NCBI RefSeq assembly: GCF_031822435.1
Contig: NZ_JAVQLW010000001.1
Span: forward strand, 999,501 to 1,063,500
DNA length: 64,000 nt
Direction: 5' to 3'
Source: Paracoccus sp. MBLB3053
GTDB lineage: Bacteria; Pseudomonadota; Alphaproteobacteria; Rhodobacterales; Rhodobacteraceae
Position 1 is the stretch's first letter, and every line of letters starts with the position of its first letter. Position numbers and translations under genes: made by a program. The notes under the pieces are model-generated. The model was not told the DNA's origin and did no database searches. It worked only from the letters and a program-made list of their open reading frames with translations. Below are positions 60,788 through 64,000 of the stretch, in pieces.

Positions 60788-61383
60788 TTGCGGGTCCAGT
60801 CGCTGCACATGGTGGCTCGGATTCAGGGCGAACCGACCTGGCTCTGAGGGCGAGACCTTGCAGACGTAGTCGTATGGCTGCGCATGGCATTCGTCGTGGA
60901 AGCGCTGGAGGGTTGGCTTTCTGATCGTGCGGTTCATCCGCTCGACCTGCCTGCCACTCAGTGAAGCCGTCCCGCGGATTGTTTTCTGATCTTCGCTGCT
61001 CCGGGGCGGGGTCGCCTTTGTCAGCCGGAAATCTGTGCCGTGTTCACGGCATGCGCGCCCGAAGATGTGCCGTAGGCGCTGGGATCGACTCTTCGATTTG
61101 CGAATTGCATGTCATTGTCTGTCGGCACCGTGTGGATCGGATAGGGCACTGCCGCGATCAGATCGCGCAGGAACTGGGCCGAAGCCAGCTTGCCGGTCTC
61201 TCGAACAAGGCGAACGAAGGCAAACTTGCTGCTTCTGTCATTGGCGACGAAGAGATGGTGCTTCCCTTCGGCAGTCTGCACCTCGGCGAGATCGACATGG
61301 AAGAAGACATGAGGTTCCGATCGCTGTCTTGCTGCTCGGATGGCGTGCGTGGTCGTGGCGCTTCCGTGACGAACTTGTCCCAT
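60788..61383 (-). pseudogene. Decayed IS481-family transposase
   Basis: Three pieces of an IS481-type transposase remain in order on the minus strand: the N-terminus MGQVRHGSATTTHAIRAARQRS, the catalytic-core start FFHVDLAEVQTAEGKHHLFVANDRSSKFAFVRLV through AAVPYPIHTVPTDNDMQF, and the end GRQVERMNRTIRKPTLQRFHDE joined to QPYDYVCKVSPSEPGRFALNP. The helix-turn-helix and linker between the first two pieces and parts of the core are missing, and the frame changes between the second and third. Full-length relatives have about 320 residues. No terminal repeats were found. It lies between two tRNA-Ala genes. Confidence 0.8.
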
Positions 61384-61516
61384 AGGGCATTCCTCCATCT
61401 CAAAGAATGGATCGCGCCATCAAACCGTGGGATCAGACACCTAGCAGGGGACACGCGTCAGAGGCAAAAACTCTGACGAGAAAAGCAGACCTATCTGGGG
61501 CTTTTCAGGGATGATT

Positions 61517-61592
<76 letters not shown>

Positions 61593-61829
61593 ACCGGAGG
61601 TCGGGACGGCGGCGCGCGCCATCCTTGCGGGCGTCGTATATTGGCGAGGTGGGCCGGGCGCAAGCGGAAAAAAACCTGCCGGTCGCATCCGCGCGGCAGC
61701 CCCGGCTCAGTGGCGGGGCGCCCTGGCCAAGGATCGCTCTTTCTTGATAAAGCTGTTGAGGCAATCAGGTCTCGCGATTACGCTGATTTTGCCCGGCCGG
61801 TTCCGGGGCGATCGATGAAAGGGTAGCCG

Positions 61830-62933
61830 ATGATTGCAAGCTCTCGTCGCAGTATTCTGAAATTGGCGGCCATTGCCGGGGTTGCTCCCCTGGTGGGCGG
61901 CATGGCGCGTCTCGCCTTTGCGGGCGACCGCCCCTATGCTCCGGCGGAGACCGCTTGGCGCAGGTTCGAAACCCGCACCGTGATCAGCCTGCCGCAGGGC
62001 GACAGCCCGGCCCAGGTCTGGCTGCCCGTGCCTTCGCTGACGACCGATTACCAGCGCAGCCTTGAAGACCAGTGGTCGGGAAATGCCACCTCGGCCGAAC
62101 TCGTCACCGATCCGGCCAGCGGGGCCAGATACCTCCATGCGACTTTCGAGGGCGGCGGCGCGCCCCGACTTGAACTTATCAGCAGCTTCGAGACCCGAAA
62201 TCGGACCATCGACTGGTCCAGCCCAACCGAGATGCATGAGGACCCCGCGGTGCTTCAGGCGGCGCTGAAACCTTCGAGCTACAAGCCGCTCGACGGCATT
62301 GTCGCGGAGACGGCGCAGAAGATCACTGCCGGGGCCGACAGCGATGTCGACAAGGTCCGGGCGATCTATGCCTGGATCGTCTCGCATTGCTACCGCAACA
62401 TGGACACGCCGGGCTGCGGCCCGGGCGACAATGTGGCCACGCTGACGACGGCTGGGCTGGGCGGGAAATGCGCCGATCTGAACGGGCTCTTTGTCGGGCT
62501 TGCACGAGCCTCGGGCGTTCCGGCGCGAGACGTGTTCGGTGTCCGCGTCGCGCCTTCGGCTTTCGGCTACAAGCAGCTTGGGGCCAACAGCCCCACCATT
62601 ACGGGCGCCCAGCACTGCCGGGCCGAAGTCTGGCTGTCCGGCTTTGGCTGGGTCGCGATGGACCCGGCCGATGTCCTGAAGGTCATGCGCGCCGAATCCG
62701 AGAGCTGGATCAAGGACCCCTCGGACCCGCTGGTTGTCCAGGTCAATGCTGCTTTGTTTGGCAATTGGGAGGGGAACTGGGTCGGCTACAATACTGCCGA
62801 GGACCTGCATCTCTCTGGCCGCGCCGAAAGCCTCCCCTTCCTGATGTATCCGCAGGCGACCATCGGTGAGCGGCTGATCGATGAACTGGACGCGAAATCC
62901 TTCACTTACGAGATGACTGCCAGCGAGGCCTGA
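61830..62933 (+). CDS. Tat-exported transglutaminase-like protein
   Basis: 367 residues. The N-terminus SSRRSILKLAAIAGVAPLVGG is a twin-arginine signal. The mature protein has a transglutaminase-like cysteine-protease fold: KVRAIYAWIVSHCYRNMDTPGCGPGDN, the catalytic Cys in GLGGKCADLNGLFVGLARASGVPARDVFGVRV, His in AQHCRAEVWLSGFGW and Asp in VAMDPADV. Such proteins may act as peptidases or in peptide cross-linking; no substrate is known. Stands alone after tRNA-Ala(GGC). Confidence 0.88.
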   Translation: MIASSRRSILKLAAIAGVAPLVGGMARLAFAGDRPYAPAETAWRRFETRTVISLPQGDSPAQVWLPVPSLTTDYQRSLEDQWSGNATSAELVTDPASGARYLHATFEGGGAPRLELISSFETRNRTIDWSSPTEMHEDPAVLQAALKPSSYKPLDGIVAETAQKITAGADSDVDKVRAIYAWIVSHCYRNMDTPGCGPGDNVATLTTAGLGGKCADLNGLFVGLARASGVPARDVFGVRVAPSAFGYKQLGANSPTITGAQHCRAEVWLSGFGWVAMDPADVLKVMRAESESWIKDPSDPLVVQVNAALFGNWEGNWVGYNTAEDLHLSGRAESLPFLMYPQATIGERLIDELDAKSFTYEMTASEA

Positions 62934-62990
62934 GCGCAGCAGTGGGGAATGCGAAGGGGCCGGATTGCCGGCCCTTTGGCTTTTGTATTC

Positions 62991-63623
62991 TCAGCGGCAA
63001 GTGGCAGGGTTGACGCCAATGCCCTGCAGCCCCCAATCGGTGATCTGGACCAGCAATTGCTGGCCCGCGGCATCGAAGGCCGGGATGAGGTCAGAGGTCC
63101 GCGTCGTGGGCGATGTAGCGGTCGTGCTGAATTTGCCACGCGCAATGACGCTTGCATCGGATTCGCGGACGAGCTGTGCATCGACCGACAGCCGGATGAT
63201 CGCGCCCTTGCCGGATACCTCGGCATTGAAATCATTGATTTCGCTGATCAGGGCGTAATCACCGCCCAATCCCAGGGGCGCGCGCCCGACATGCGTAAAG
63301 ACGTCATAGCTGCCAAAGCCGCGCACCAGAAGATTCTGCAGCGTGATCGGCACGGTGTCGCCCCATTGCGCGTCGGGCAGGTACTGGGTCTGCAAGGTCG
63401 AAGGCCGGATCATGATCCGTTCGGTATTCAGCGTGCCGCGGGCCTTGGGTTCCTCTATGACGAGTTCGGTCGTCCGGCCGCGCCCGCATGTTTTCGGGCC
63501 CCCCGCCAGAGGCCTGATTTCGAAGACTTCGAGTGACGGCCCGCCGGAAAGGTTGGTGATCGCCGCGCATCCCGGCAGCGCCGTCGTCAGGGCCAGGATG
63601 GTCGCGGAAAGCAATCGAGTCAT
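62991..63623 (-). CDS. ABC-type transport auxiliary lipoprotein
   Basis: 210 residues with a lipoprotein signal (LLSATILALTTALPGC, lipobox LPGC). The mature part fits the ABC-transport auxiliary lipoprotein family (SLEVFEIRPLAG, LVIEEPKARGTLNTERIMIRPSTLQTQYLPDAQWGDTVPITLQNLLVRGF, VDAQLVRESDASVIARGKFS). It follows the MCE-type gene by 7 bp and would be the outer-membrane or periplasmic partner of that lipid transporter, like PqiC. Confidence 0.88.
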   Translation of the reverse strand: MTRLLSATILALTTALPGCAAITNLSGGPSLEVFEIRPLAGGPKTCGRGRTTELVIEEPKARGTLNTERIMIRPSTLQTQYLPDAQWGDTVPITLQNLLVRGFGSYDVFTHVGRAPLGLGGDYALISEINDFNAEVSGKGAIIRLSVDAQLVRESDASVIARGKFSTTATSPTTRTSDLIPAFDAAGQQLLVQITDWGLQGIGVNPATCR

Positions 63624-63630
63624 GGCACCC

Positions 63631-64000
63631 TCAGCGGCGGAATTCGGGCGTGCGCGGCCCGGTGATGATCTGTGACGGGTTGCGGCGCAGCGCGTCGACG
63701 AGCTGGTTCACGCTTTGCACAAGCGTCCGCAGGTCGCGCGCCATCATCGTGAATTGCGGCAGGCCGTCACGAGTGAAAGCCTGCACCGGCGCGCGCGCGC
63801 TGTCCAGCATGGCGCGCATGCTTTCAAAGGCGCTGTCGGCGCTTTCGGCCGCGTCGCGCATCCGCGCCGTGATCTGGGGAACATCCTCGGTCACGCTGCC
63901 GATCGCTTCGTTGAACCTTGCCAGGGTAGCGCGCAGATCGGCGGCAACCGGGCCTACTTCGCTGTTGATCATCTTGTCAGCACCGTCAAAGGCCCGCTCG
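63631..64000 (-). CDS. MCE-family lipid-transport protein, C-terminal part
   Basis: About 122 residues of the C-terminus; the frame is open to the right edge, so the start lies outside. Visible is the helical tail typical of MCE proteins (VAADLRATLARFNEAIGSVTEDVPQITARMRDAAESADSAFESMRAMLDSARAP, PQFTMMARDLRTLVQSVNQLVDALRRNPSQIITGPRTPEFRR); the ending NPSQIIxG is common in MlaD/PqiB-like proteins paired with an ABC auxiliary lipoprotein. The MCE domain itself is beyond the window. Confidence 0.82.
   Translation of the reverse strand, partial: ERAFDGADKMINSEVGPVAADLRATLARFNEAIGSVTEDVPQITARMRDAAESADSAFESMRAMLDSARAPVQAFTRDGLPQFTMMARDLRTLVQSVNQLVDALRRNPSQIITGPRTPEFRR

Noticed and set aside
60961..61476. 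171-codon plus-strand frame between the tRNA-Ala genes
   Set aside because: It is the complement of the transposase remnants, which match a known family on the minus strand.

Overview
The window is a GC-rich chromosomal segment of an alphaproteobacterium. The gene content (Rhodobacterales-type flagellar cluster, catechol-siderophore genes, PQQ cluster with quinoprotein-relay genes, glycine-riboswitch gcv operon) points to the family Rhodobacteraceae/Paracoccaceae, most likely Paracoccus or a close relative. This is inferred from gene content and order only; no rRNA or other phylogenetic marker was compared.

Layout: (1) 1-679, 5' part of a periplasmic adaptor (HlyD-type) gene running off the left edge. 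(2) 806-10825, a divergent flagellar cluster: fliF-fliH-fliN-fliP leftward and fliL, an unnamed gene, motE-like, motA, an unnamed gene, flhA, fliR, flhB and a fliJ-like gene rightward, nearly all with 4-bp overlaps. (3) 11059-13451, two I78-type inhibitor lipoproteins, tRNA-Cys, a cyclopropane-fatty-acid-synthase-like gene and tRNA-Gly. (4) 13773-24018, an iron region: 2,3-dihydroxybenzoate synthesis (entC, isochorismatase, entA leftward; entE and a free-standing aryl carrier protein rightward) and a four-gene ferric-catechol ABC importer, with a lipid-kinase/phosphoesterase pair between them. (5) 24112-32627, housekeeping genes: VOC protein, THUMP methyltransferase, L,D-transpeptidase, GTP cyclohydrolase II, OmpR-type regulator, xth, thioredoxin-TPR, Lon-N-domain protein, Trm112-like, argC. 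(6) 32742-36805, an alcohol/aldehyde oxidation operon (AcoR-like regulator, aldehyde dehydrogenase, Zn-alcohol dehydrogenase, DUF779). (7) 36902-42406, a giant alpha-2-macroglobulin. (8) 42465-47711, PQQ synthesis (pqqABCDE; pqqA is only 30 codons) flanked by a zinc metallohydrolase and a SoxYZ-like carrier. (9) 47699-54499, a NitT/TauT-type ABC importer, a response regulator / FIST sensor / hybrid kinase module and two small secreted proteins. (10) 54559-60567, an SDR protein, a tandem glycine riboswitch with gcvT-gcvH-gcvP, and trxC. (11) 60603-61592, two convergent tRNA-Ala genes around a decayed IS481-type transposase. (12) 61830-64000, a Tat-exported transglutaminase-like protein and the end of an MCE-type lipid transport operon.

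How the parts fit: the ent genes make and activate 2,3-dihydroxybenzoate and load it on a carrier, but the NRPS or amide synthase that would finish a siderophore and the outer-membrane receptor are not in the window. The pqq genes make the cofactor, but no PQQ dehydrogenase is present; the two-component/FIST module beside them is a plausible controller of alcohol oxidation. The alcohol dehydrogenase operon is NAD-type and separate. The points I find least explained are the RR-FIST-kinase module with its secreted partners, a 12-bp inverted repeat that includes the trxC start codon, and a 10-base element shared by the entC and ferric-siderophore-uptake promoter regions. No CRISPR array, prophage or intact insertion sequence was seen.
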